The notes below the pieces were generated by a model, which was not told the origin of the DNA, did no database searches, and was given only the letters and a program-made list of their open reading frames with translations. Below are positions 41,707 to 49,587 of a stretch of 64,000 nucleotides of DNA, piece after piece (positions within the stretch are counted from its first letter, which is position 1; the number at the start of each line of letters is the position of its first letter). The DNA is from an uncultured Pelagibacteraceae bacterium (GTDB taxonomy: Bacteria; Pseudomonadota; Alphaproteobacteria; Pelagibacterales; Pelagibacteraceae): the NCBI GenBank assembly GCA_902516345.1, contig CABXYJ010000004.1, positions 20,021 to 84,020 on the forward strand, in the 5' to 3' direction. Both the position numbers and the translations under genes were made by a program.

Positions 41707-41722
41707 AGGGGAAGTGTCCCCT
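41707..41722 (-). other. GC-rich hairpin at the tRNA-Tyr 5' leader
   Basis: The sequence AGGGGA-AGTG-TCCCCT forms a perfect six-pair stem with a four-base loop, 3 bases before the mature tRNA-Tyr 5' end. It stands out in otherwise AT-rich leader. It could guide RNase P or RNase E processing, or block pairing with the GGAGGGG acceptor strand. No function is shown. Confidence 0.45.
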
Positions 41723-41751
41723 TGTTCAATAAAGCTTTAAACAACAAGCGT

Positions 41752-41779
41752 TTTATATATTTTATTTATGCAAATGCAA
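41752..41779 (-). promoter_or_regulatory. Candidate promoter for tRNA-Tyr/tRNA-Gly/tuf
   Basis: On the minus strand TTGCAT (41774-41779) is followed after 16 bases by TATAAA (41752-41757), about 50 bases before the tRNA-Tyr gene. It is the best match in the 129-base gap that separates the whole translation block from the divergent rlmB. Seen by eye only. Confidence 0.42.
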
Positions 41780-41832
41780 CACGTGATTTAATAAGCAAAT
41801 GTTAAAAAAAATGTGTAAAATAGGCTTATTTT

Positions 41833-42576
41833 ATGAATAAATCACCATTTTTTATTGTTGGTAAACATGCTGTTACTGAGGCACTCAAAAATCCAAAAAG
41901 AAAAGTTTTAAGAATTTTTTTAACTGAGGAAAGTAAAAAGAATATACATAGAAAAAGTCCACACAATAACCTTTTAAAAGAAGTTAAAGTTTATTTTAAA
42001 ACAAAAAAAGAACTTGATAAATATAGTGCTAAAGAGAATTTACAGCACCAGGGTTACGTTGCAGAAATTGAACACTTAGAAGTTCCTTCATTAAAAGAAT
42101 TCATAAAAGATAAAAAAAATATAACATTAATATGTTTGGATAGTGTTACAGATCCCAGAAATATTGGTTCTTTAATAAGAGCTGCATCTGCATTCAGTAT
42201 TGATGGTATAATTATAAAAGAAAGAATTTTTCCACATGAGAGTAAACTTCTTTTTAAGGCAGCTAGTGGTGCAATTGAATATATGAATATATTTGAAGTA
42301 TCAAATATAAATTCAACTTTAAAAAATCTAAAAGATAAAAATTTTTGGGTTTATGGATTTGATGGAAATGCCACTAAAAATTTTACTGATATTGAATGGA
42401 AAGGAAATAATATACTTTTATTTGGTTCAGAAGGATCAGGATTGCACAAGCATACTCAAAAATACGCTGATTTCTCTGTCAAAATAAATATTAATAAAAA
42501 AATTGAGAGTTTAAACATTTCTAACAGCGTAGCTGTTGTACTTCATCATCTTAGTTATATAAAAAAAAAGAGTTGA
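41833..42576 (+). CDS. rlmB: SPOUT-class 23S rRNA 2'-O-methyltransferase (RlmB/TrmH family)
   Basis: The 247-residue protein has an N-terminal SpoU substrate-binding domain starting 'FFIVGKHAVTEALKNPKRKV' and the knotted methyltransferase domain with 'LDSVTDPRNIGSLIRAASAF', 'LLFGSEGSGL' and 'SLNISNSVAVVLHHL'. This layout is that of RlmB, which methylates G2251 of 23S rRNA, though TrmH-like enzymes with other targets share it. It diverges from the tRNA-tuf unit and ends 33 bases before tRNA-Thr. Confidence 0.88.
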   Translation: MNKSPFFIVGKHAVTEALKNPKRKVLRIFLTEESKKNIHRKSPHNNLLKEVKVYFKTKKELDKYSAKENLQHQGYVAEIEHLEVPSLKEFIKDKKNITLICLDSVTDPRNIGSLIRAASAFSIDGIIIKERIFPHESKLLFKAASGAIEYMNIFEVSNINSTLKNLKDKNFWVYGFDGNATKNFTDIEWKGNNILLFGSEGSGLHKHTQKYADFSVKININKKIESLNISNSVAVVLHHLSYIKKKS

Positions 42577-42609
42577 TTAATTGGTGAATTATTAATAATT
42601 ATTGCGCAT

Positions 42610-42685
42610 GCCCTTGTAGCTCAGCTGGTAGAGCAATTGATTTGTAATCAATAGGTCCGCGGTTCGAATCCGTGCGGGGGCACCA
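42610..42685 (+). tRNA. tRNA-Thr (anticodon TGT)
   Basis: The 76 bases have acceptor GCCCTTG pairing with CGGGGGC, the D arm TAGCTCAGCTGGTAGAGC, anticodon loop TTTGTAA with TGT, and T arm GGTTCGAATCC; CCA is encoded. The stop codon of the convergent autotransporter gene begins at the very next base. A 49-base copy of the 3' part of this tRNA occurs at 45841, so it looks like an integration target. Confidence 0.97.
42632..42680 (+). repeat. Left copy of tRNA-Thr 3' direct repeat (putative attL, within the intact tRNA)
   Basis: These 49 bases of tRNA-Thr, from the end of the D arm through the anticodon arm and T arm to the 3' acceptor strand, recur in direct orientation at 45841-45889 with 46 identities. 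In tRNA-targeted integration the copy that completes the tRNA is one attachment site, and the stranded 3' fragment is the other. Confidence 0.7.
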
Positions 42686-44806
42686 CTAAAAACTGTTACT
42701 TACAATTATATTCGCCCCATAGTCAGGTATATCACTAAAAAAATTGTATTTAGATGAAATTTTTAAATCGAAAGTATTTATTTTTTTTGTAAATTCTAAA
42801 TTAGTATTACTTGTTTCATCTATTTCTAACGCAATTTTTGTTTCATCAACTGGAACATATCCTAAAGATAAAAAAAACTCATTATAGTAACCTTTTCCAC
42901 TTGCGCCAAATCTCTCAAGGTTTGTTACTATTGACCAACCAGTGACTGTAGTTATATCTAAACCATATCCAATTCTATAATTATGTTTTGATTTGTTATT
43001 TGCTTTATATTTATAAACGGTACTTTGATTGTTTAGATAATAAAATTCTGTACTAGAAGATGGGCTTAAATCTCCCACATACTCTAATCTCCCATGATGG
43101 ATTGTTTTTTTTTCTTTCTCCTTTTTTTCTTTATCGAACAGTACTCCAATTGTTGCCATTGCATTTTTAATATTTTGTTCTTTATAAATTAATGCATCAC
43201 TAAAACTGTTACCTAGGGTAGTTTTTTCTCTAAAAGCTTTAAGTTTTGTATATCCTAAGTCTAATTTGATACCAGGATTTAGATTTATTTCTTTATCATG
43301 TAATCTTTTTCCAAAATTAACTGACCCATAGATTTGTTGTCCTTCTCTATCTCCTTCAAGAGTATTGCCATAAGTGACTCTCCTATGGTCAATATCTAAT
43401 AAACTTAAGCCAATAATCCCATCTGTAAAATAATCATCTTCTCCAATTTTTGTTCCATAAAGAGCTAAACTATAAGAATCTGTATCTAGTCTTGTACCTT
43501 GGCCACCAATATCAATATTATCATTTCCATATTGTAAAACATATCCATACATTACATCTCTATCTTCATCTTTAATCCTATCGGCACCAATTGAAATACC
43601 ATATGTGTGAATATCTCTAGATGAAGTATCTATTGCATGTCTTTTACCTAGACTTATTCTACCCTCACTCCATTGAAACCAATCATCACTATTATAAGTT
43701 CTGTCTTTTTCTTTTTTAGTATTTAAAACACTTACTAATTTAGCAATTCTCTGATTTGTAAACTCTATTTCAGCTTTCAAATTTGAAAGATTGTCTTTGT
43801 TTTTATGTCTTCTTAACCATTCAGTTCTATGAAACACTGGAAGTATATTATTCCTAATAATTCTTTTAGATAACTCTACATTAGCTTCAATGATAGCTTT
43901 TACATCAGCATTAGTTGATGCATCAAGACAAGTTATAGTTCCAGCACAATCAACATCGTATTCATAAATCACATCGTCAGTTCCACCATTGTCTCCCGTT
44001 ACATATAGTTTTGTAAAATTAGATGAAAATTTAAATCCACGCATCTCACCTGTTTGTGAGCTAATTGAAAAAGTAGTTTCATGTGTAATTGTGCTTATAT
44101 CCCATGCAATAGGTAGTTTATATCTATTAATATCGTCTCCCTCATTTCCACCTAAATACATAAAGGTTCCATCTGAACTAAATTGTATATTTCTTAAATT
44201 ATCTTCTTCACCTAAAAAAGAATTTGACTGCACTTGATTTGTTGCACTCGATAAATCCCATGGTGTTGGTAAATCTAATTGTTTGACCTTTCCATGATCT
44301 CTTTGCGCGATATACACTCGAGTACCATCAGATTTAAAAGCTAGAGCTCTTATCTGAACATCATCAGAAATACTCAAGCTAGTATCATATGATATAGTTT
44401 GAGTATCCCAGGCAGTAGTAAGATTAAACTGTTCTACGCCAACCGATCCTGAGTTGCTATGAATTACATACATAACTTTTCCGTCAGGTTTAAATTCTAT
44501 TGCATGAGGCTTATCCATTGCATCACCTCCGGATACCAAAAGGTTAGTTTGAGAAGTTTTAGTTGCGGTACTAATATCAAATGGAACGTTTAATGAATAT
44601 TCAATAACTGTAGGAGTTGCATCATCAGAGGTAACGTATACCCTTGTACCATCTGGTTTTATAAAAATTCCTCTCAAATCATCAGTATCACCAGAAATAT
44701 CTTTTGATTGTTTAAATTGTAAATCAGCAAATGATTTGGAGCTAAAAAAGATAAAGATAATTAATATAAGTAAAAATATTTTTTTTTTATTTAAAAAATT
44801 TTTCAT
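42686..44806 (-). CDS. Surface protein: beta-propeller-like repeats plus autotransporter beta-barrel
   Basis: The 706-residue protein starts with a signal peptide (to about 'FSSKSFA', residue 27). Residues about 28-290 hold five repeats of some 50 residues, each with a 'F..DGTRVYV...PWDISTAT'-type core, resembling lactonase or WD-like propeller blades. A helical linker (about 295-375) follows, and then about 330 residues of alternating strands with GRISLGKRHAID, YGISIGADRI and a final phenylalanine (VSNSF), typical of an autotransporter translocator barrel of the outer membrane. The passenger function is unknown. It overlaps the upstream hydrolase by four bases (ATGA). Its stop codon directly abuts the tRNA-Thr end, which points to an insertion junction. 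Confidence 0.75.
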   Translation of the reverse strand: MKNFLNKKKIFLLILIIFIFFSSKSFADLQFKQSKDISGDTDDLRGIFIKPDGTRVYVTSDDATPTVIEYSLNVPFDISTATKTSQTNLLVSGGDAMDKPHAIEFKPDGKVMYVIHSNSGSVGVEQFNLTTAWDTQTISYDTSLSISDDVQIRALAFKSDGTRVYIAQRDHGKVKQLDLPTPWDLSSATNQVQSNSFLGEEDNLRNIQFSSDGTFMYLGGNEGDDINRYKLPIAWDISTITHETTFSISSQTGEMRGFKFSSNFTKLYVTGDNGGTDDVIYEYDVDCAGTITCLDASTNADVKAIIEANVELSKRIIRNNILPVFHRTEWLRRHKNKDNLSNLKAEIEFTNQRIAKLVSVLNTKKEKDRTYNSDDWFQWSEGRISLGKRHAIDTSSRDIHTYGISIGADRIKDEDRDVMYGYVLQYGNDNIDIGGQGTRLDTDSYSLALYGTKIGEDDYFTDGIIGLSLLDIDHRRVTYGNTLEGDREGQQIYGSVNFGKRLHDKEINLNPGIKLDLGYTKLKAFREKTTLGNSFSDALIYKEQNIKNAMATIGVLFDKEKKEKEKKTIHHGRLEYVGDLSPSSSTEFYYLNNQSTVYKYKANNKSKHNYRIGYGLDITTVTGWSIVTNLERFGASGKGYYNEFFLSLGYVPVDETKIALEIDETSNTNLEFTKKINTFDLKISSKYNFFSDIPDYGANIIVSNSF

Positions 44807-45753
44807 TTAATTCTTGAAGAGATATATTCTTTAATAGTTGGATGATAAAATAAAAAACAATCTGCAAAATCGATAGTATGTGTGTTTTTTTTTAAGGGTT
44901 CAGACCAATCTTTTCCTTTTATTATACATTTTTTACCATTTATTTTTCTATCATCAGAAATTACAATTCTTTTGAAATTAGGGACATCATTCATCCAATC
45001 AGATGTTAATCCTTCATAATGATCCATTGGGTGAGTAAAAATTAATACTGGAGCATTACCATTTTCCATTGTCTTAATGTGTTTTTCTCTTAATTTAGCA
45101 ATGCCTGGATAGTTTTTACGAAATTTATCTAAAGCTTTGTCTATACCCACTTTTTTAACTTTCATTTTTTTTGATATGATGTAATTGCATGATGGCATTA
45201 ATGCAATACCACCTCCAACTTCATTCATATTTTTTGCTGTAAAAAGTAAAGTTGCCCAACCACCACATGAGTGACCAGTTATTATAATTTGTTTTTTTGG
45301 AACACCAATATTAACAAATTTTTTAACTAGTTCTAAATTTCCTTCAACACGACGATCCATTTTTGATACTCCAGGATATGGACCCTCCCATTTTGACATA
45401 AAATATTTTATATTAGAAATTGTTGCTCCTAGATCGCCTTCAAGATGTCCCTGACAATTTAAATAAACCATTATTTCTTTACCATTAATACTATCTCCGG
45501 CAAGTTGAGCGAAGTTTCGAAGCTGATTTACCCAAGCACAATTTTTAGTTTTATGATCCATTGAGTCAGATCCATGGTTATAAATAACAATTATTTTATT
45601 TTTTGGATCTGATATTTCAAAAGTTTCATTAATATTAATTGTGTCTGCCCATTTTTTTGTTGGAATCAAGTATCCACTTTTTAAAATTTTATCAGCATAG
45701 ACACTGCTACATAAAATCATTGTTACAGTTATAATAATGAATAATTTTTTCAT
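44803..45753 (-). CDS. Secreted alpha/beta-hydrolase
   Basis: The 316-residue product begins with a signal peptide (MKKLFIIITVTMILCSSVYA, cleavage near A20). An oxyanion-type 'VIYNHGSDSMDHK' strand-turn is near residue 55, the nucleophile elbow 'GHSCGGWATLLF' near 162, and a 'FTHPMDHYEGL' segment near 245 could bring the acid and histidine. These features fit a dienelactone-hydrolase-like or esterase enzyme acting in the periplasm or outside the cell; the substrate cannot be read. It is translationally coupled to the autotransporter gene and lies inside the tRNA-Thr bracketed segment. Confidence 0.75.
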   Translation of the reverse strand: MKKLFIIITVTMILCSSVYADKILKSGYLIPTKKWADTININETFEISDPKNKIIVIYNHGSDSMDHKTKNCAWVNQLRNFAQLAGDSINGKEIMVYLNCQGHLEGDLGATISNIKYFMSKWEGPYPGVSKMDRRVEGNLELVKKFVNIGVPKKQIIITGHSCGGWATLLFTAKNMNEVGGGIALMPSCNYIISKKMKVKKVGIDKALDKFRKNYPGIAKLREKHIKTMENGNAPVLIFTHPMDHYEGLTSDWMNDVPNFKRIVISDDRKINGKKCIIKGKDWSEPLKKNTHTIDFADCFLFYHPTIKEYISSRIK

Positions 45754-45761
45754 TATAAATA

Positions 45762-45789
45762 TATATAACTGTTGTCAGATTGATGCCAA
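45762..45789 (-). promoter_or_regulatory. Candidate promoter of the hydrolase-autotransporter pair
   Basis: On the minus strand TTGGCA (45784-45789) is followed after 16 bases by TATATA (45762-45767). The ATG at 45753 is only 8 bases beyond the -10 box, so the transcript would be leaderless or nearly so. The match is by eye in AT-rich sequence. Confidence 0.33.
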
Positions 45790-45840
45790 GTCAAAAGTAT
45801 TTTATGATTATTGTTGTAAACAAATGTTTATTTAAAGTTT

Positions 45841-45889
45841 AGCAATTAATTTGTAATCAATAGGTCTGCGGTTTGAATCCGTGCGGGGG
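45841..45889 (+). repeat. tRNA-Thr 3' fragment (putative attR)
   Basis: This 49-base stretch repeats 42632-42680 of tRNA-Thr with three differences, all toward A or T (G to A once, C to T twice). It retains anticodon arm and T arm but lacks the 5' half and the CCA, so it cannot be a tRNA. The TPR gene stops 6 bases beyond it. The 3.2 kb between the two copies carries the hydrolase and autotransporter genes only. Confidence 0.85.
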
Positions 45890-45894
45890 AAAGA

Positions 45895-47187
45895 TTAATT
45901 AAACAAATAAAAATTTACTCCAATCATCACTCTATCCTTTTTTCCACCATAAACTGCAAAATGTTTACGACTTGCTGGTATTATCATAATCATACCATTT
46001 GATGGCAAAACTTCTGCATCTGGATCTTGCATTTTAAAATATCCTGGCTCATTACAATTTTGATCACCAACGTCAAGGTAATATGTAAGACTATATTTTT
46101 GCTTATCTAATTTAAAGCTTATGTCTATACTATTAAGATGATGATGAGGCACTGATCCACCTCCAGCACCAAGTATATTGAAAAAAGAGTCAATTATAAA
46201 AACGTTTGCATTGACTTCACTTTTGATAATTTTAATTATATCATTTTTAACTTCATCTAAAATAGGATTATTATTTTCGAATATTTGATAATTAGAAGTT
46301 TTTCCATTTCCATACAATGGCCCAGATTTAGTTTTATTTAACTCTGTTGAATTAATTTTGTATAATAAATTGATTAAGTCTTTAGTTGGTTTTCTATTAG
46401 TAATGAAAGGAATATTGATAAATTTTTTGTTAAACCTTGAATTATTTAATTTGTTGGCGTTTAATTCTAATCCAACTTTATTTAACAGTTCTATTTGTTT
46501 TAATAATATATCTAAATTGTATTTAGCTAAAAATAAATTTGGATCTATATTTAAAGACTCTTGAAGTGCTTCTTTAGCTTTCTTAAGATCACCAAGTTCT
46601 TGTAAAATCAATCCATAATTAAGTAAAGCTATTGCGGAATTAGGGTTTAAATTAATTGCTTTTTCTGAAATTTTTTTACCTTCACTTAATTTTTCTAAGT
46701 TTTTATTTTGCAAATCATCACTTAATCGACCCCTATCAAATAAAATTAAACTTAATTGGTTATTTGCCTCAGCAAAATTTGGATTTAATTTAAGAGCATT
46801 TCTTGCATTTTCTTCTGCTTCGCTTAATCTTCCAAGTTCTCGTTGTGCTCTACTCAAGTTTATATAGGCTTCAATAAATTTAGAATTTAAAGAAAGAGCT
46901 TTTTTGTAACATTGTTCACTCTCGTCAAATTTATTTAATTTATATTTTGTATTTCCCATTTGGTAATGAGCATTAGTAAAATCTTCCTTTAAAGAAATCG
47001 CCTTATTAAAACTTTTCTCAGCCTCAGTTAGTTTATCAGATGCTTTAAGAACAATACCCAGGTTGTAGTGAATTTCCACTAGCTCTGGTTTATCTTTCAA
47101 AATTTCCTCATAAATTTTTCTAGCTTGATCGTAATCTCCTTTTTGAAATAGATTTATTGCTTTTTTTATTTCGTTTTGTATTTCCAT
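45895..47187 (-). CDS. TPR-repeat protein with C-terminal 2-oxoglutarate/Fe(II) oxygenase-like domain
   Basis: The 430-residue protein has about six tetratricopeptide repeats in residues 5-225, seen as recurring 'A...Y..AL.L.P...EA..NL' patterns such as 'EIHYNLGIVLKASDKLTEAEKSF'. The last 110 residues contain 'VPHHHLNSIDIS', 'SLTYYLDVGDQ', 'GYFKMQDPDAEVLP', 'MIIPASRKHFAVYGG' and 'VMIGVNFYLF', matching putative 2-oxoglutarate-dependent oxygenases that end in a double-stranded beta helix, with His and Arg in expected places. No signal peptide is present, so it is cytoplasmic. The substrate is unknown. It sits just outside the tRNA-Thr repeat. Confidence 0.78.
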   Translation of the reverse strand: MEIQNEIKKAINLFQKGDYDQARKIYEEILKDKPELVEIHYNLGIVLKASDKLTEAEKSFNKAISLKEDFTNAHYQMGNTKYKLNKFDESEQCYKKALSLNSKFIEAYINLSRAQRELGRLSEAEENARNALKLNPNFAEANNQLSLILFDRGRLSDDLQNKNLEKLSEGKKISEKAINLNPNSAIALLNYGLILQELGDLKKAKEALQESLNIDPNLFLAKYNLDILLKQIELLNKVGLELNANKLNNSRFNKKFINIPFITNRKPTKDLINLLYKINSTELNKTKSGPLYGNGKTSNYQIFENNNPILDEVKNDIIKIIKSEVNANVFIIDSFFNILGAGGGSVPHHHLNSIDISFKLDKQKYSLTYYLDVGDQNCNEPGYFKMQDPDAEVLPSNGMIMIIPASRKHFAVYGGKKDRVMIGVNFYLFN

Positions 47188-47290
47188 TTTGATAGTGTTA
47201 ATAAGAGTACGATAATTATCAAATTTTTTAAAGATTTTAAAATTTCTTAGTAAAACTAGACTTAACTAAATTTTCGTAATAAAATTAAAT

Positions 47291-47416
47291 ATGCAAACAT
47301 TAATTCTGCTCTGTTTGGTAATCGTAATTGGATGGGTGCTTTTCAGACCCATTACTAAGAAAGAACTCGATAGATATAATAATAAAAATAACTGGCCTAA
47401 TATGGATTTACATTAA
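47291..47416 (+). CDS. Small single-pass membrane peptide, 41 residues
   Basis: An ATG at 47291 opens a 41-codon frame whose product is an N-terminal hydrophobic helix (MQTLILLCLVIVIGWVLF) followed by a short polar tail 'RPITKKELDRYNNKNNWPN', ending MDLH. The clean membrane-helix-plus-charged-tail layout and fewer lysine runs than random AT-rich sequence argue for a real gene. It converges with xsc and overlaps the xsc stop by four bases. No strong Shine-Dalgarno is visible. Function unknown. Confidence 0.5.
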   Translation: MQTLILLCLVIVIGWVLFRPITKKELDRYNNKNNWPNMDLH

Positions 47417-49197
47417 GAGTTTAAAGAAGGTTGTTTTTTCATATCTTCTTTGTTAATTCCAGCAACTCTTACCGGTTTTTTCATTGCATCTCTTCTAAAA
47501 GGTTCTCCTAATTCTTGATTTAAAATCACCTCAATAAAGGTTGTAATACCTTTCTTTTGATCCTCACAAGATTGTTTTATTGCGACAGTAGTCTCTTCCA
47601 CTGTCTTAACTGTCACTCCCTTTAAACCACAAGCGTCAGCTACTTTTGCAAAACTCAATTCAGGATCAAGTTCTGTTCCCACAAAATTATTATCAAACCA
47701 AAGAGTTGTATTTCTTTTTTCTGCACCCCATTGATAATTTCTAAAAATTACCATTGTAATTGCTGGCCATTCCTCTCTTGCACATGAACTCATCTCATTC
47801 ATACTAATTCCGAAAGCTCCATCTCCCGCAAAACCAATTACAGGAGTATCTGGACACCCAATTTTTGCACCTAAGATCGAGGGAAAGCCATAACCACACG
47901 GACCAAATAATCCAGGAGCTAAATACTTTCTTGGTTTTTCAAATGTAGGATATGCATTACCAATTGCGCAATTGTTTCCAATATCGCTAGATATAATTAC
48001 ATCCTCTGGCATACCAGCTTGAATTGCTCTCCATGCTTGTCGAGGAGACATTCTATCTTTATCTCTTTCTCTCGCTTCTTTATTCCAAACCGTGCCTTCA
48101 TCATCATCTTCATGATCTAAACTTGATAATTTTTGCAACCATGCTGATTTAGTTTGATGAATTAAATCTTTTCTTTTTTGTCTCTCTATATCACCTGCAT
48201 TTGAAGATAATTTATCTAAAATTTGTGTTGCTACTAGTTTTGCATCACCACTAATTCCAACTGTTACTTTTTTAGTTAATCCAATTCTATCTGGATTCAT
48301 ATCCACTTGAATAATATTTGCTTTTTTTGGCCAATAATCAATTCCATAGCCTGGAAGAGTTGAAAAAGGATTTAATCTTGTTCCCAAAGCTAAAACAACA
48401 TCTGCTTTGGAAATTAATTCCATTGCTGCTCTTGATCCATTATATCCCAATGGTCCAACAGCTAAAGGATGACTGCCTGGAAAGCTATCATTATGTTGAT
48501 AACCAGAACAAACTGGTGCATCAAGCTTTTCTGCAAGCTTTTTAGTTTCCTCAATGGCTCCGCCAATAACAACACCTGCCCCAGACAGAATAACAGGAAA
48601 CTTTGCTTTTGATAACAAATCTGCAGCTTTAGAAATCGCATCTGCACCTCCACCTTGTCTCTCCAATCTTACAATTGGAGGAAGGTCAATGTCGATTACC
48701 TGGCACCAATAATCTCTCGGAACATTAATTTGTGCTGGCGCCGAACCTCTAATTGCTTTTTCTATTACTCTATTAAGAACCTCTGCCATTCTTGATGGAT
48801 CTCTGACTTCCTCTTGATAGCAAACCATATCTTTAAATAAATTCATTTGTTCAACTTCTTGAAAACCACCCTGCCCCATAGTCTTATTTGCAGCTTGTGG
48901 AGTAACTAATAATAAAGGTGTGTGGTTCCAGTATGCAGTTTTAATCGGCGTTACCAGTCCAGTAATTCCTGGGCCGTTTTGTGCAATGACCATAGACATT
49001 TTACCTGTTGCCCTTGTATAACCATCAGCTATTAATCCACCATTAGTTTCATGAGCAACATCCCAGAAAGTAATTCCAGCCTCAGGAAAAATATCTGAGA
49101 TTGGCATAAAAGCTGAACCGATAATTCCAAAAGAGTGTTCAATACCGTGCATTTGTAAAACTTTTACAAAAGCTTCTTCAGTTGTCATTTTAGTCAT
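47413..49197 (-). CDS. xsc: Sulfoacetaldehyde acetyltransferase
   Basis: Xsc is a thiamine-diphosphate enzyme that converts sulfoacetaldehyde and phosphate into acetyl phosphate and sulfite, the desulfonation step of taurine and isethionate use. The 594 residues begin 'MTKMTTEEAFVKVLQMHGIEHSFGIIGSAFMPISD' (very close to known Xsc), have 'YWNHTPLLLVTPQAANKTMGQGGFQEVEQM', and the ThDP motif 'GDGAFGISMNE...FRNYQWG' near residue 455. The ATG at 49197 is preceded by AAAGG at a fitting distance. It diverges from suyA. No phosphate acetyltransferase gene for the acetyl phosphate is in the window. Confidence 0.95.
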   Translation of the reverse strand: MTKMTTEEAFVKVLQMHGIEHSFGIIGSAFMPISDIFPEAGITFWDVAHETNGGLIADGYTRATGKMSMVIAQNGPGITGLVTPIKTAYWNHTPLLLVTPQAANKTMGQGGFQEVEQMNLFKDMVCYQEEVRDPSRMAEVLNRVIEKAIRGSAPAQINVPRDYWCQVIDIDLPPIVRLERQGGGADAISKAADLLSKAKFPVILSGAGVVIGGAIEETKKLAEKLDAPVCSGYQHNDSFPGSHPLAVGPLGYNGSRAAMELISKADVVLALGTRLNPFSTLPGYGIDYWPKKANIIQVDMNPDRIGLTKKVTVGISGDAKLVATQILDKLSSNAGDIERQKRKDLIHQTKSAWLQKLSSLDHEDDDEGTVWNKEARERDKDRMSPRQAWRAIQAGMPEDVIISSDIGNNCAIGNAYPTFEKPRKYLAPGLFGPCGYGFPSILGAKIGCPDTPVIGFAGDGAFGISMNEMSSCAREEWPAITMVIFRNYQWGAEKRNTTLWFDNNFVGTELDPELSFAKVADACGLKGVTVKTVEETTVAIKQSCEDQKKGITTFIEVILNQELGEPFRRDAMKKPVRVAGINKEDMKKQPSLNS

Positions 49198-49238
49198 GAA
49201 TAGAACCTTTTAAAATTTATAAATATTTAATAAAATAA

Positions 49239-49266
49239 TTGTTAATTTTTGCGATTAATATATAAG
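49239..49266 (+). promoter_or_regulatory. Candidate promoter for suyA-suyB
   Basis: TTGTTA (49239-49244), a 16-base spacer and TATAAG (49261-49266) lie about 36 bases before the suyA start, inside the 104-base divergent gap with xsc. The shared gap would allow joint regulation of the two desulfonation routes. Seen by eye only; no regulator gene is nearby. Confidence 0.42.
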
Positions 49267-49301
49267 TTTTCTAAAATTTCAAACAAACAAATCGACACGA
49301 T

Positions 49302-49586
49302 ATGGGCACAGATATCATTATTCACGACAAAAAAGACAATGTAGGAGTTGTAGTTGTTGAAAAAATAACACCAAATCAAGATTGTAAGTGCTGGATTATG
49401 GAAAATGACAATTCTACAGATATTCAATCAAAAGACGAAATACCCTTGGGGCATAAAATTGCTATGAGTGATTTAAATGAGGGCGATACAATTCTCAAAT
49501 ATGGTCATGATATTGGTAAAGTGGTAAAATCGATAAAAAAAGGTGAACATGTTCATGTTCACAATGTTAAAACTAAAAAGTGGTAA
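49302..49586 (+). CDS. suyA: (2R)-sulfolactate sulfo-lyase, alpha subunit
   Basis: The 94-residue protein is a SAF-domain small subunit of the altronate dehydratase/sulfolactate lyase family. It begins '[22 protein letters not shown]' and has '[39 protein letters not shown]', the family hallmark. By sequence it could be altronate dehydratase subunit A; SuyA is preferred because of the size, the partner at 49588 and the neighbouring xsc and sulfite exporters. The lyase splits sulfolactate to pyruvate and sulfite. Confidence 0.8.
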   Translation: MGTDIIIHDKKDNVGVVVVEKITPNQDCKCWIMENDNSTDIQSKDEIPLGHKIAMSDLNEGDTILKYGHDIGKVVKSIKKGEHVHVHNVKTKKW

Positions 49587-49587
49587 T

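Larger units (their letters stand above)
42686..45889. mobile_element. tRNA-Thr-inserted cassette of 3.2 kb without integrase
   Basis: The segment begins directly after the intact tRNA-Thr and ends with a degraded copy of the tRNA 3' part, the usual trace of site-specific integration into a tRNA gene. Inside are two genes on the minus strand, both encoding exported proteins. There is no integrase, transposase or excisionase, so the element is either a remnant or was moved by an integrase supplied from elsewhere. The boundary call depends on the repeat; the mechanism is inference. Confidence 0.6.

Noticed and set aside
41544..41747. Minus-strand 67-codon frame
   Set aside because: It runs through tRNA-Tyr and the end of tRNA-Gly, and its product follows the tRNA sequence.
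45841..45889. Second complete tRNA-Thr gene
   Set aside because: Only the 3' part is present; acceptor 5' strand, D arm and CCA are missing, so it is a fragment.
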